Part shown: positions 31,997 through 40,714 of the stretch, one piece after another | How positions within the stretch are numbered: the stretch's first letter is position 1 | Layout of the letters: the number at the start of each line of letters is the position of its first letter | Assembly (NCBI RefSeq): GCF_036108815.1 | Contig: NZ_CP107985.1 | Coordinates: 1,054,001 to 1,118,000 of the forward strand | DNA: 64,000 bases | From: Streptomyces sp. NBC_00353 | Lineage (GTDB): Bacteria > Actinomycetota > Actinomycetes > Streptomycetales > Streptomycetaceae | Direction: 5' to 3' | Translations under genes and position numbers: made by a program | The notes under the pieces: generated by a model | What the model was told of the DNA's origin: nothing | What the model saw: only the letters and a program-made list of their open reading frames with translations | The model's database searches: none

Positions 31997-34900
31997 CGGA
32001 TACGTCGACCCTGGCCTCAACCAGCTCCGGGCACCGGCGCGCGGCGCCGGCGAGCTGGAGGCCCTGTTGAGGGACGAGGCGGTGGGCCGCTTCGACTTCG
32101 TCCGTACGCTCACCAATCGCCCCAAGGAGGAGATCGAGGGCGAGATCGAGGCGCTCCTCAGCAATCGCGCGCCCGACGACCTGATCCTGCTGTATTTCGC
32201 CTGTCACGGCGTCAGGAACGACGCCGATCTGCTGTTCTTCGCCACCATGGGCACGGACCTGAGCCGCCCGCACACCACCGCCATCCGTGCGGACCTCATC
32301 CACCAGCTCCTGGACGCGTGCGACGCCCGCACCAAGATCGTGCTCCTCGACTGCTGCTACAGCGGCCTGTTCCACCGGGGCGCCCCCATGTCTTCCGCAC
32401 CGGTCGACGTGGAGGCGGCACTGGTCGGCCGCGGTACCTTCGTGATCACCGCGTCCACCGCGCTCGAGTACGCCTACGAGAGCGGCCAGCTCATCCAGGA
32501 CAACGCCCGGCCTGTGTCACGCTTCACCGCCGCGGTCAACGAGGGACTCAGCACCGGACTGGCGGATCTCGACCGTGACGGTGTCATCACACCGGATGAG
32601 CTGTACACGTATGTGCACGACGCCGTCATCAACCAGAGCGGCCCGGAACAGACGCCCACCAAGTCCGGCCAGTGCGAGGGACATGTCGCCCTCGCGTACG
32701 CCGTCCGCACCGATCCGTCCACCGGCTTGTCCTTGCAGGGGACAGGGTCGGACGAGCTGGTACTGGGGACACTGCTCCCGCCCCCGGTCGACACCCCGGA
32801 TCGGGGCTTCATCTGCGACTCGTGGGAGGGCGCGTCCCGGCTCCTGGTGCCAATCGGCCGGACGACAGCGGGCTCCGGTGGCGAACTCATGTGCCTGGAC
32901 CTCTCCAGCCGGGACGGAAACGCAGCGGTCGTCGGCAGGCTGGGCAGTGGCAAGACCACGCTGCTGCGTGTCCTCACGATGTCGCTGGCGCTGAGCCACA
33001 CACCGCATGAGGCGGAGTTCTATCTCCTGGAGGGAGCCGTCAACCGGCTCGGCGTGCTGCGGGCCATGCCGCATGTGAAGAAGGTCGCTGCCGCACACGA
33101 GCACGAGGCCGTCGCGGAGGTCCTCACAGCGTTGAAGGACGCCGTCGCCGCCCGACGGGCTCTGTTCCGGGACCTGGACATCGACTCCATCGAGGAGTTT
33201 CGCGAGCTGCGGGCGGCGGGACGGCTGCCGCACGACCACGGCAGCGACGTCTTCCTCGTGATCGACGGCTGGCTCGACTTCGACTGGGAGATACCCGAGT
33301 TCGCCAAAGAGGTCCACCGGCTCGCCAACACCGGCCTGAACTACGGAGTTCACCTCCTCGTCTCCGCCCGACGGTGGAGCGACTTCGGCACGAGTCTGCT
33401 CGGCCTGCTCGGGACCCGTGTGGAACTCGCCCTGGACGACCCGTCGGAGTCCCAGATCGACGCGACTCTCTCCGCGAGGCTCGGGATCGGCTGGGCACTG
33501 TCGCGCCGTCAGCGCTTCCGCGCGGCCGTGCCCCACCTGGAGGAGGCCAGCAGTTCCGTGGAGGCCCGGCGGGCCCTGGCCGAGACGACCCAGCGGATGC
33601 GGGAACGCTGGCTCGGCGTGCAGCCGGATACGACGCCCCCACCCCGCACCGACGTTCCGTTCACGAAACTACTCGCCATCGGCGACGTCGAGCAGTTCGA
33701 CGCGGCCCGCACATGGCGGCAGCACCCACAGCAGGAGCGGCTGCGGGTGCCGATCGGGGTCGGCGAGGACGGCCGACCCGTTGTGCTCGACCTCAAGGAG
33801 GCAGCACATGGCGGGATGGGGCCGCACGGCCTGTGCATCGGCGCCACCGGCTCCGGCAAGTCGGAACTGCTGCGCACGCTGGTCCTCGGCCTCGCTGTCA
33901 CACACTCGTCGGAGACGCTCAATTTCGTCCTGGCCGACTTCAAGGGCGGTGCCACCTTCGCCGGCATGTCGGAGCTGCCGCACGTCTCGGCAATCATCAC
34001 CAATCTCGCCGACGATCTGACCCTTCTGGACCGCATGAGAGAAGCGATCGGCGGCGAACTCCTGCGCCGCCAGGAACTGCTGCGCATGGCGGGCAACTAC
34101 CCCAACGTCTCCCAGTACGAGAAGGCGCGCACAGCGGGGGCCCCGATCGACCCCCTCCCCTCTCTGCTCATCGTGATCGACGAGTTCTCCGAACTCCTCA
34201 CCGCCCGACCGGATTTCATTGAGATGCTGGTCCAGATCGGCCGTATCGGCCGTTCGCTCGGCGTCCACCTGCTGCTGGCCTCACAGCGCCTGGAGGAGGG
34301 CAAGCTGCGCGGCCTGGACACATACCTCTCGTACCGGATCGGCCTGCGGACCTTTTCCGCCAGCGAGTCCCGGAGGGCCATCGGCGTCCCGGATGCCTAC
34401 CACCTGCCCCCGGTTCCGGGCTCCGGCTATCTCACGTACGACACCGCCGAGATGACCCGCTTCCGGGCCGCATACGTCTCGGCCCCCTATGCGCCGGAGG
34501 AAGCTTCGTCCACCGAGGACGACGACATCTTCGCCGACAGTCTGCTGGACGTGCTGGTCGGACGAATCAGCGGCCAAGGGCCACCCGCGCACCAGGTCTG
34601 GCTGCCTCCGCTGGACGTCCCAGCCACCCTCGACGAGCTGCTGCCGGAACTGGCGACCACGCCGGAGCGTGGGCTGCACCCTCCGGCGTACGAGGGGCTC
34701 GGCGGACTCCGGGTACCGGCCGGGCTCGTAGACCGCCCCGACCAGCAACGCCGCGATCTGATGTACCTCGATTTCTCGGGCGCGGCCGGGCACGGCCTGG
34801 TCGTCGGCGCACCCCAGACGGGCAAGTCGACGCTGCTGCGTACCGTCGTCTGCGCGCTCGCCCTCACCCACACGCCGTCCGAAGTGCAGTGCTACTGCCT

Positions 34901-36290
34901 GGACTTCGGCGGCGGGAGCATGCAGCAGCTTCAGAACCTGCCGCACGTGGGAGGTGTGAGCTCGCGACTCGACCCGGAACATGTACGACGGACAGTCGCG
35001 GAGGTCTCCGGCCTGCTCACCACCCGGGAGGAGTTCTTCCGGACCCACGGGATCGACTCCATGGCCGCGTACCGAAGGGGGCGCTCGGCCGGAAAGTGGC
35101 CGGACCAACAGTGGGGAGATGTCTTCCTGGTCATCGACGGCTGGTCGAGCTTCAAGCACGAGCACGAGTACGAGCAGCTGGAAGAAGCCGTTGCCGACCT
35201 CGGGGCACGCGGCCTCGGATACGGCGTCCACCTGCTGCTCGCAGCCACCCGCTATGCCGACGTCCGCCCAGCGCTGCGCGACCACTTCGGCACCCAGGTC
35301 GAGCTGCGTCTCACCGACCCGATGGACTCGCAGTTCGCACGAAGGGTGGCAGCGGATGTCCCGGTCGGCGCCCCGGGCCGTGGTCTGACCCACGACAAGT
35401 TCCACTTCTTGGCGGCCGTACCGCGGGTCGGCGGCGGTCCGAGCACTACCACCGGACTGGCAGAGGCCACGACGGACCTCGTCGGTGCCATCCGTTCGCA
35501 GTGGGCGGGGGCAGGCGCCCCGCCTGTGCGTATCCTGCCCACGCAACTTCCCGTGGACGCACTCCCGTCGGACTTCGGCAACTCCAAAGGGGAACTCGCC
35601 CTGGGCCTCGACGAGAAGAACCTGCTCGCCTTCGGCGTCGACTTCGACACCGACCCCTATCTGGTCGTCTTCGGGGAGAGCGAGTCCGGAAAGACGTCGC
35701 TGCTGCGGCTGCTCGCCCAGCGGATCAGTAAGCGGTACACGCCTCAGGAAGCGCAGCTGGTCGTTGTCGACTACCGGCGTTCGCTGGTGGGCGAGCTGCC
35801 CTCGGAGTACGTGACGAAGTATGTCCGCAACGGCCTGGACCTGCAGTCCCACATCGAGGGCCTGGTCGATTTCCTGGAGAAGCGAATGCCTCCATCGGAC
35901 GTCACTGCGGAGCAGCTGCGCCACCGGAGCTGGTACAAGGGGCCCGACGTCTTCCTCCTCGTGGACGACTACGACCTCGTTGCGACCGCCTCGGGCAACC
36001 CCCTCCGCCCGCTCCTGGACTACCTGCCGTTCGCGCGGGACATCGGGCTGCGCATGGTGCTGTGCCGCAATTCGGCGGGGGCGGCGCGGTCGATGTATGA
36101 ACCGGTCATGCAGTACCTGCGGGAGCAGGGCGCGCACGGGCTCACGCTCTCGGGCGACAAGTCCGAGGGCGCGCTGATCGGCTCGGTGATTCCGTCTCGC
36201 CAGCCACCCGGCCGCGCAACGCTCACCGGCCGACGTATCAAGCCCCTGCAGGTCCAGCTGGCCTATCAGCCTCCCCCCGTCGACCGATAG
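31959..36290 (+). CDS. caspase-like protease fused to four FtsK/EccC-type ATPase modules
   Basis: A 1443-aa fusion. Residues 1-250 form a caspase-like (C14) domain: strand RRIALLIATDGY, then LILLYFACHG with catalytic His83 and KIVLLDCCYSG with Cys133 as likely nucleophile. Four P-loop modules follow. M1 (280-520) has GRLGSGKTT at 326 and FLVIDGW. M2 (590-845) has GATGSGKSE at 628, ADFKGGATF and IVIDEF (Asp741-Glu742), as in the active ATPase1 of EccC. M3 (905-1160) has GAPQTGKST at 950 and FLVIDGW. M4 (1205-1440) has GESESGKTS at 1239 and LLVDDYD. M1 and M3 are clearly duplicates. The EccC membrane helices are absent and no ESX genes are nearby, so it is a soluble, repurposed ATPase. The ATG at 31959 follows GGGAGG and overlaps EACC1. 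Its role is unknown; ATPase-controlled proteolysis in defence or cell death is an inference. Confidence 0.88.
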   Translation: MAGRRIALLIATDGYVDPGLNQLRAPARGAGELEALLRDEAVGRFDFVRTLTNRPKEEIEGEIEALLSNRAPDDLILLYFACHGVRNDADLLFFATMGTDLSRPHTTAIRADLIHQLLDACDARTKIVLLDCCYSGLFHRGAPMSSAPVDVEAALVGRGTFVITASTALEYAYESGQLIQDNARPVSRFTAAVNEGLSTGLADLDRDGVITPDELYTYVHDAVINQSGPEQTPTKSGQCEGHVALAYAVRTDPSTGLSLQGTGSDELVLGTLLPPPVDTPDRGFICDSWEGASRLLVPIGRTTAGSGGELMCLDLSSRDGNAAVVGRLGSGKTTLLRVLTMSLALSHTPHEAEFYLLEGAVNRLGVLRAMPHVKKVAAAHEHEAVAEVLTALKDAVAARRALFRDLDIDSIEEFRELRAAGRLPHDHGSDVFLVIDGWLDFDWEIPEFAKEVHRLANTGLNYGVHLLVSARRWSDFGTSLLGLLGTRVELALDDPSESQIDATLSARLGIGWALSRRQRFRAAVPHLEEASSSVEARRALAETTQRMRERWLGVQPDTTPPPRTDVPFTKLLAIGDVEQFDAARTWRQHPQQERLRVPIGVGEDGRPVVLDLKEAAHGGMGPHGLCIGATGSGKSELLRTLVLGLAVTHSSETLNFVLADFKGGATFAGMSELPHVSAIITNLADDLTLLDRMREAIGGELLRRQELLRMAGNYPNVSQYEKARTAGAPIDPLPSLLIVIDEFSELLTARPDFIEMLVQIGRIGRSLGVHLLLASQRLEEGKLRGLDTYLSYRIGLRTFSASESRRAIGVPDAYHLPPVPGSGYLTYDTAEMTRFRAAYVSAPYAPEEASSTEDDDIFADSLLDVLVGRISGQGPPAHQVWLPPLDVPATLDELLPELATTPERGLHPPAYEGLGGLRVPAGLVDRPDQQRRDLMYLDFSGAAGHGLVVGAPQTGKSTLLRTVVCALALTHTPSEVQCYCLDFGGGSMQQLQNLPHVGGVSSRLDPEHVRRTVAEVSGLLTTREEFFRTHGIDSMAAYRRGRSAGKWPDQQWGDVFLVIDGWSSFKHEHEYEQLEEAVADLGARGLGYGVHLLLAATRYADVRPALRDHFGTQVELRLTDPMDSQFARRVAADVPVGAPGRGLTHDKFHFLAAVPRVGGGPSTTTGLAEATTDLVGAIRSQWAGAGAPPVRILPTQLPVDALPSDFGNSKGELALGLDEKNLLAFGVDFDTDPYLVVFGESESGKTSLLRLLAQRISKRYTPQEAQLVVVDYRRSLVGELPSEYVTKYVRNGLDLQSHIEGLVDFLEKRMPPSDVTAEQLRHRSWYKGPDVFLLVDDYDLVATASGNPLRPLLDYLPFARDIGLRMVLCRNSAGAARSMYEPVMQYLREQGAHGLTLSGDKSEGALIGSVIPSRQPPGRATLTGRRIKPLQVQLAYQPPPVDR

Positions 36291-36670
36291 GGGCGCAGGG
36301 TGCATTCCACCACTGCCACGGAGGAACCGGCAAAACCGCCCCGGCCCGCCCCGTCAGACAATCAAGACCGCAGACTCCCGCCCGCAACCTGCACGAACAC
36401 GCCCATGCAGCGTCACACCAACCCCTCCGACCAGCACGTTCGAAGATGGCGAAGGCTCCATGAGTTCATCAAGGCGGCAGCATCCACGGTGTAACCGGCG
36501 ATGAGCTGCGTCCCGTTACAGCTCGCCCGCCGCCCCACGGCTGTGAACTGCGCCTGGGCGTCACCGCCGGACGCCATCACGTCCAGGCCGCGGTCGTGCA
36601 GCAGCTGGGCGGACGCAGGTGTGACAGCACCAAACTTCGCCGTCGTCTGCAGTCAGGTCGGAGGTTGATC
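36291..36670 (+). other. stretch after the caspase-ATPase gene; possible small ORF
   Basis: A GTG at 36300 begins a 64-residue polar, basic frame (HSTTATEEPAKPPRPAPSDNQ and onwards) ending at 36494. It might be a third, small gene of the module or chance. On the minus strand, about 36470-36605, GLDVMASGGDAQAQFTAVGRRA looks coding-like but has no start and no known family. Confidence 0.25.
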
Positions 36671-37195
36671 TCAGTGGGTTGGGCGCTGCGGAGTGCTGGC
36701 CACCCCGGCCTCCCGGCCGCTGAGCGCGGCGTCCAGCGTCTCCTGGGCCGTACGCATCGCCTCGGCGTACTTCGGCTCGGACATTCGCTGCCAGGCAAGG
36801 TCCGGCGCGATGTGCTCGACCCGGCTCATCACCCACCAAATGTTGCCGAACGGGTCCCGCACCCTGCCGCCGCGATCCCCCCACGCACTGTCGGCAGCCT
36901 CTGTGATCACCTGAGCCCCGTGCGCAACAGCAGCAGCCATGGCGGCGTCCGCGTCCGGGACATAGACCCGCAACAGCGAGGGCATCACCGGCCAGTCGGG
37001 CCGTCGGTCGAACGCCAGCACGACCGTGTCGCCGACTCGGATCTCACCATGACCGATGGTGCCGTCCTCGACCGGCACCCGCGCAATCTCTTCGCCGTCG
37101 AACGCGACAGTGATGAAGTCGAGCAGTGCGCCGGTGTCATCGGTGACCACCCACGGTGCAACGCTGGTGTAGCCCTCGGGTGCAGTCTGACTCAT
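36671..37195 (-). CDS. VOC superfamily protein (glyoxalase/PhnB-like)
   Basis: A 174-aa protein with two beta-alpha-beta-beta-beta modules: YTSVAPWVVTDDTGALLDFITVAFDGEEI, GHGEIRVGDTVVLAFD and LLRVYVPDADAAMAAAVAHGAQVITEAADSAWGDRGGRVRDPFGNIWWVMSRVEHI. The last segment (RDPFGNxWWV) is the hallmark of PhnB-like vicinal-oxygen-chelate proteins. The chelate-forming His and Glu cannot all be assigned, so the enzymatic role is open; resistance or isomerase functions occur in the family. The start is the ATG at 37195 after GAGGGGACGA. Confidence 0.88.
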   Translation of the reverse strand: MSQTAPEGYTSVAPWVVTDDTGALLDFITVAFDGEEIARVPVEDGTIGHGEIRVGDTVVLAFDRRPDWPVMPSLLRVYVPDADAAMAAAVAHGAQVITEAADSAWGDRGGRVRDPFGNIWWVMSRVEHIAPDLAWQRMSEPKYAEAMRTAQETLDAALSGREAGVASTPQRPTH

Positions 37196-37837
37196 CGGTG
37201 TCGTCCCCTCCTGTGGTTCTTCGTGACGTGACGACACTAGGGATCAACTAGGACAGTTCTGTTCCTAGATGATCCCGGAGTCAGCACGACCCTCGTAGCG
37301 CCCTGGAAAAAGGGCTCCCTACCTTGTTCTGCGGGATGTGGTGGGACCTGGCAGGCGATCCAGACCCTCGACGGGAGAGGACTACTGAGGCACGGCAGTA
37401 CATCCCACTGCCCACTTCACGAAAGCCATCCGGCATCCAAGTCGAGACGCGGATCGTCAAGTCCTGACACCGAGGCCCCACTCACTCTTGCGGCCAAACG
37501 GCGGGGTGGGCCTTCCGCATATCTCAGGCCGACCGGCGGGAGGCGTCACGCAGGGCGACGTCGCCGGCTGAGTGCAGCTCCGCCGTGCCGCGACCGCTGC
37601 GGGCTGGGCCACAGCACTTGCGTCTACAGTCGTGTAGTCCGTCTACAGCATGTAGACATAGGGCGTTCGCGAGAGCGAGCCCTGTGCCGCAGCATGTAGA
37701 CATAGGGGGTGTTCGCGATAGCGAGCCCTGTGCCACGCCACGCCGTGGCCTGCCGCCCCCGCCCCCGCGTGCGCGCCGCCGCAGCCGCTGCCGCCCGCCC
37801 CTCCCATCCATTTACGAGGTCATCAGGGGAAACGGTC
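37196..37837. other. region upstream of the glycosyltransferase pair
   Basis: No gene is recognised on either strand. It holds an inverted repeat GTCTAC-AGCAT-GTAGAC (37641-37657) and the two direct repeats listed separately, then the leader of the GT2-TagF-like gene, including GGGGAAACGG before its ATG. Confidence 0.5.
37648..37735. repeat. two-copy 43/44-bp direct repeat with internal hairpin
   Basis: Copy 1 (37648-37690) and copy 2 (37692-37735) share GCATGTAGACATAGGG, then GTTCGCGA-AGCGAGCCCTGTGCC with two or three differences. Each copy can fold through AGGG and CCCT arms. The first copy overlaps the GTCTAC-GTAGAC inverted repeat. The array sits 100-190 bp before the GT2-TagF-like start, a position suited to a regulator-binding or attenuation element. 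Only two copies and no spacers are present, so it is not a CRISPR. Confidence 0.65.
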
Positions 37838-40714
37838 ATGGAAGAAGGCGTACCGGACGTCTCCGTCATCGTCATCGTCTACAACGACGCCGCACGTCTG
37901 CCGACGGCTGTCGCCTCGGTGCTGAGACAGTCGCACCGCAACGTCGAAGTCGTGATCGTCGACGACCACAGCGACGACGGATCCTTCCAGGCCGCTCGCC
38001 TGTTGGCCGCGAAGAACCCCCGGCGGGTGACGGCTCACCGTCTCCCGTGCAACAGCGGCGGCTGTGGCGCTCCCCGGAACAAGGGCATCGAAAAGGCCCG
38101 CGGACGCTACGTGATGTTCCTCGACAGCGATGACGCACTGCAGCGCGACGCCTGCCGGAACATGGTCGAAGCCGCAGACACGACCAAGGCCGACCTTGTC
38201 TCCGGACTGTGCGTGCGTGTCCACGTCGGCTCACGCAACCGCAAGGAGGACGAGTGGTACCCGTGGCTCTACCGCTCCACTCGGACCTTCGAGTCGATAC
38301 GTGAGGTCCCGGATCTGCTGGCCTTCGACACCCTGTCGACCAACAAGTGCTATCGCCGCGCGTTCCTGGCCGAGGCGGACCTGACGTTCCCCGTCGGGAT
38401 CCACTACGAGGACCTGCTGTTCTCCGCCCAGGCGTACACGGCAGCGCGCCGCATCACGCTCATCCCCAACCGCGTTTACTTCTGGAACGTCCACGACAAC
38501 GCCCCGGTGAGGTCGATCAGCAACCGGCGCCACGAGATCGCCAACTTCGCCCACCGTATGGAGATCCACCAGCGGGTCGACCGGCTCCTGTACGAGCAGG
38601 GCCTGGACGAGGTGCGGTTGCACAAGGACATCAAGTTCCTCAAACACGACCTCGCCCTCCACCTGCGGGACCTTCCGCTGCTGGACGACACCTACCGCCG
38701 GGAGTTCGAGCGGCTGAGTGGGGGATACCTCGCCGGGCTGCAACCCCGTGCCTACGAGGAGGCAGAGCCGATCCAGGCCATCTGTGCCTACCTGTTGGCC
38801 CGGGGTGACTGGACGAACCTCCTGCCGGCGGCGGACACCCTCACCAACCGCAAGAAGCTCTCCTCCCCCCTCGCCGAGCACCAGGGACGCATCTACTGGT
38901 GCTCCGACCACCTGGACGACCCCCTGGGCCGGAAGATCCTCGACGTCACGGACGCGGGCTGGCACACCCGCCCACTCGGCAACCTCATCCTGCGCAACCG
39001 GCTCACCCGCTACACGGACGACGGCCACGGCACCGTCAGCCTGGCGGGCACCGTGATCAATCCCCTCGGACGCTTCGCACCCGGCAGCCGGATCAGCGGT
39101 CACCTCGAACTGCGAGCCCGGCGGCGGAGCCTGCAGACCTTCCGCGTCCCCCTGGACACAGTGCGGCACCGCGAGGACGGGGTCGAATGGGAGGTGACGG
39201 CAGGACTGTCCGGCACACTGCGTCCGCTCGGCGTCATCGACGCCGTATGGGACGCCCTGGTCGTCCTGGACATCGACGGGACCACCGTGCGCACCCGACT
39301 CTCGGTCACCGGCCAGGACCTCGAGAGCGCCCGCGCGCTGCGGGTCAGGCCGCGGCTGACAAGGCTGGTGGCCGATCGCCTCACTCCAGAGGTGTCCAGC
39401 CGCGGGCACCTGAGCTTCGTCCTGCGCGCCCACGGGCCATCTGCACGGCGTGTGACGGGGCTGCTGGAAGCGGGGCTGGCCAGTCGCGGGGGAACCCTCG
39501 CCAAGAGCGCCGTCCGCCGCGCGCGAAGGATCAAGAAGCGGGCAAACTCCGAGCCCACCAAAATCCGGGTGTACCAGCAGGTCTTCAGCAGGCTTCCGAT
39601 CCGCAAGGGCCTGGTGGTCTTCGAGAGCCATCTCGGGAAGCAGTACAGCGACAGCCCCAGGGCCCTCTACGAGGAGATGCGCCGGCGAGGCCTTGTGTTC
39701 CACGCCGTCTGGTCACACGCCGCTCCACAGCCGACGGGGTTCCCGCAGGACGCCACGCTGGTGCGTCGATGGAGTTGGCGGCACTTGCGGGCGCTGGCCC
39801 AGGCGGAGTTCTGGATCGACAACCAGGGCATGCCGCTCAAGCTCACCAAGCGTCCCGGCACCACCTACATCCAGACCTGGCACGGTTCCGCCCTCAAGCG
39901 CATGGGCTTCGACGAGCCCGCGCACAAGGCCCGTGGCCGGGCGGAGCGGGCGGCGTACCAGAAGGCGCTGGACCGCTTCGACCACTTTCTCGTCCGCTCC
40001 GAGCACGATGTGCGGACTCTCGCCAAGGCCTTCCGGCTCCGCGACGAGGTGCTGCTGCGCAGTGGGTACCCCCGCAACGACGCCCTCGTCACCGCTCGCC
40101 GGCGCGAACAGGAGACCGGCTCCGGTGAGCGGGGTGCGCTCGCGACGGAACTCGGCCTCCCGGGTGACCGGACCGTCATCCTCTACGCACCGACGTTCCG
40201 CGCGGACGAAGCGGGCCGGGTCCAGCCCCTGGAACTCCTCTTCGACGTGGAGGAGTTCGCCGCGCGCTTCGGTGACCGCGTCACCCTGCTGATCCGCTCC
40301 CACTACCTGAACCAGGTCGTTCTGCCACCGTCCGTCCAGGGCGCGGTCGTCGACGTCACCGATCACCACGACATCACCCCGCTGCTGCTGGCGGCCGACG
40401 CCCTGATCACGGACTTCTCCTCCGTCATGTTCGACTACGCGCTGCTGGACCGGCCCATGCTCTTCTACACGCCCGACTACGACCACTACGTGGGCCCCGG
40501 TCGCGGCACCTACTTCGACCTGCGCGCGCAGGCACCGGGCCCGGTGGTCACCACGCGGGAAGCACTCTTCGACGCCGTCGACGACCTGAAGGCGAACGCC
40601 CACGACTTCGCCGCCGCCCGGACCGCCTTCGTCGAGGCCTACGGCGAGGGGGACCAGGGCAACGCCGCGCGCACCGTCGTCGACACCTTCTTCGCCCCGG
40701 GAGGCATCCAGTGA
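37838..40714 (+). CDS. bifunctional GT2 glycosyltransferase / TagF-like CDP-glycerol glycerophosphotransferase
   Basis: A 958-aa cytoplasmic or membrane-associated polymerase. Residues 1-230 are a GT2 domain (SVIVIVYNDAARLPTAVASVLRQS, VIVDDHSDDGS, the DxD-type FLDSDDAL at 95-102). The middle (about 330-580) is beta-rich and resembles the Ig-like linker of such enzymes. Residues of about 600-950 form a TagF-like domain (IQTWHGSALKRMGFD, VLLRSGYPRNDALV, ILYAPTFRADE, DVTDHHDITPLLLAADALITDFSSVMFDYALLDRPMLFY). The combination adds sugar and glycerol-phosphate (or ribitol-phosphate) units, as in teichoic-acid-type wall polymers. The ATG at 37838 follows GGGGAAACGG. The stop overlaps the GTG of the GT4 gene. 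Confidence 0.9.
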   Translation: MEEGVPDVSVIVIVYNDAARLPTAVASVLRQSHRNVEVVIVDDHSDDGSFQAARLLAAKNPRRVTAHRLPCNSGGCGAPRNKGIEKARGRYVMFLDSDDALQRDACRNMVEAADTTKADLVSGLCVRVHVGSRNRKEDEWYPWLYRSTRTFESIREVPDLLAFDTLSTNKCYRRAFLAEADLTFPVGIHYEDLLFSAQAYTAARRITLIPNRVYFWNVHDNAPVRSISNRRHEIANFAHRMEIHQRVDRLLYEQGLDEVRLHKDIKFLKHDLALHLRDLPLLDDTYRREFERLSGGYLAGLQPRAYEEAEPIQAICAYLLARGDWTNLLPAADTLTNRKKLSSPLAEHQGRIYWCSDHLDDPLGRKILDVTDAGWHTRPLGNLILRNRLTRYTDDGHGTVSLAGTVINPLGRFAPGSRISGHLELRARRRSLQTFRVPLDTVRHREDGVEWEVTAGLSGTLRPLGVIDAVWDALVVLDIDGTTVRTRLSVTGQDLESARALRVRPRLTRLVADRLTPEVSSRGHLSFVLRAHGPSARRVTGLLEAGLASRGGTLAKSAVRRARRIKKRANSEPTKIRVYQQVFSRLPIRKGLVVFESHLGKQYSDSPRALYEEMRRRGLVFHAVWSHAAPQPTGFPQDATLVRRWSWRHLRALAQAEFWIDNQGMPLKLTKRPGTTYIQTWHGSALKRMGFDEPAHKARGRAERAAYQKALDRFDHFLVRSEHDVRTLAKAFRLRDEVLLRSGYPRNDALVTARRREQETGSGERGALATELGLPGDRTVILYAPTFRADEAGRVQPLELLFDVEEFAARFGDRVTLLIRSHYLNQVVLPPSVQGAVVDVTDHHDITPLLLAADALITDFSSVMFDYALLDRPMLFYTPDYDHYVGPGRGTYFDLRAQAPGPVVTTREALFDAVDDLKANAHDFAAARTAFVEAYGEGDQGNAARTVVDTFFAPGGIQ

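Noticed and set aside
31959..36290. A complete type VII (ESX) secretion locus
   Set aside because: Only the EccC-like ATPase modules are present; no WXG100, EccB, EccD, EccE or mycosin gene was found, and the membrane helices of EccC are missing.
34281..36305. 674-aa minus-strand open frame
   Set aside because: Antisense to the FtsK/EccC modules of the caspase-ATPase gene; no recognisable domain.
37648..37735. CRISPR array
   Set aside because: Two directly adjacent repeats with no spacers and no cas genes.
38231..39703. 490-aa minus-strand open frame
   Set aside because: Shadow of the GT2-TagF-like gene.
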